This document shows, in pieces, positions 5,429 to 6,513 of a DNA stretch of 6,513 nucleotides. Below the pieces are notes generated by a model. It was not told where the DNA came from, did not search any database, and saw nothing but the letters and a program-made list of their open reading frames with translations. The DNA comes from Methylobacterium sp. (GTDB lineage: Bacteria > Pseudomonadota > Alphaproteobacteria > Rhizobiales > Beijerinckiaceae): positions 1 through 6,513 of the forward strand of contig JADCCH010000062.1 in assembly GCA_020252865.1 (NCBI GenBank), in the 5' to 3' direction. Position numbers and translations under genes: made by a program. Position 1 is the stretch's first letter. Every line of letters begins with the position of its first letter.

Positions 5429-6513
<1,085 letters not shown>

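Overview
The window looks like an ordinary chromosomal stretch of an alphaproteobacterium, most likely in the Hyphomicrobiales (Rhizobiales). The basis is GC-rich coding sequence with strongly GC-biased third codon positions, a DUF2076 protein, an alphaproteobacterial-type CheZ-like protein, a YkuD L,D-transpeptidase of the type rhizobia carry in many copies, and GroES/GroEL sequences of alphaproteobacterial character. I see no tRNA, rRNA, insertion sequence, CRISPR array or phage gene.

Layout. Positions 1-103 are upstream sequence without a supported gene. At 104-763 (+) is a DUF2076 protein with a strong ribosome binding site, followed by a near-perfect intrinsic terminator (793-825). It converges on a secreted L,D-transpeptidase at 858-1619 (-). 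A divergent, partly very AT-rich intergenic region (1620-1941) carries two long-spaced inverted repeats and separates the transpeptidase from a CheZ-like CheY-P phosphatase gene at 1942-2727 (+), which ends in a second intrinsic terminator (2755-2777). The 318 bases from 2728 to 3045 hold that terminator, a GC-rich hairpin and only a doubtful small minus-strand ORF. A two-gene transporter unit follows: a TauE/SafE-family permease (3046-3966) whose stop overlaps the start of an EamA/DMT-family transporter (3963-4841). The last block is the groESL operon: a heat-shock (sigma-32 type) promoter at 4928-4956, a CIRCE operator at 4961-4987, a leader of about 120 bases, groES (5108-5395) and the first 359 codons of groEL (5435 to the window end).

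How the genes work together. Two groupings can be supported. The TauE/SafE and EamA genes overlap by four bases and are probably translationally coupled. groES and groEL encode the two halves of the chaperonin machine and appear to be under dual heat-shock control: activation by RpoH and repression by HrcA at CIRCE. The DUF2076, transpeptidase and CheZ-like genes each look like separate transcription units, and nothing in the window links them functionally.

I did not find a clearly new biological system. The points most worth a second look are the CheZ-like gene standing alone away from any chemotaxis gene, the structured AT-rich region in front of it, the dual-control groESL promoter, and a short out-of-frame leader ORF running into groES.
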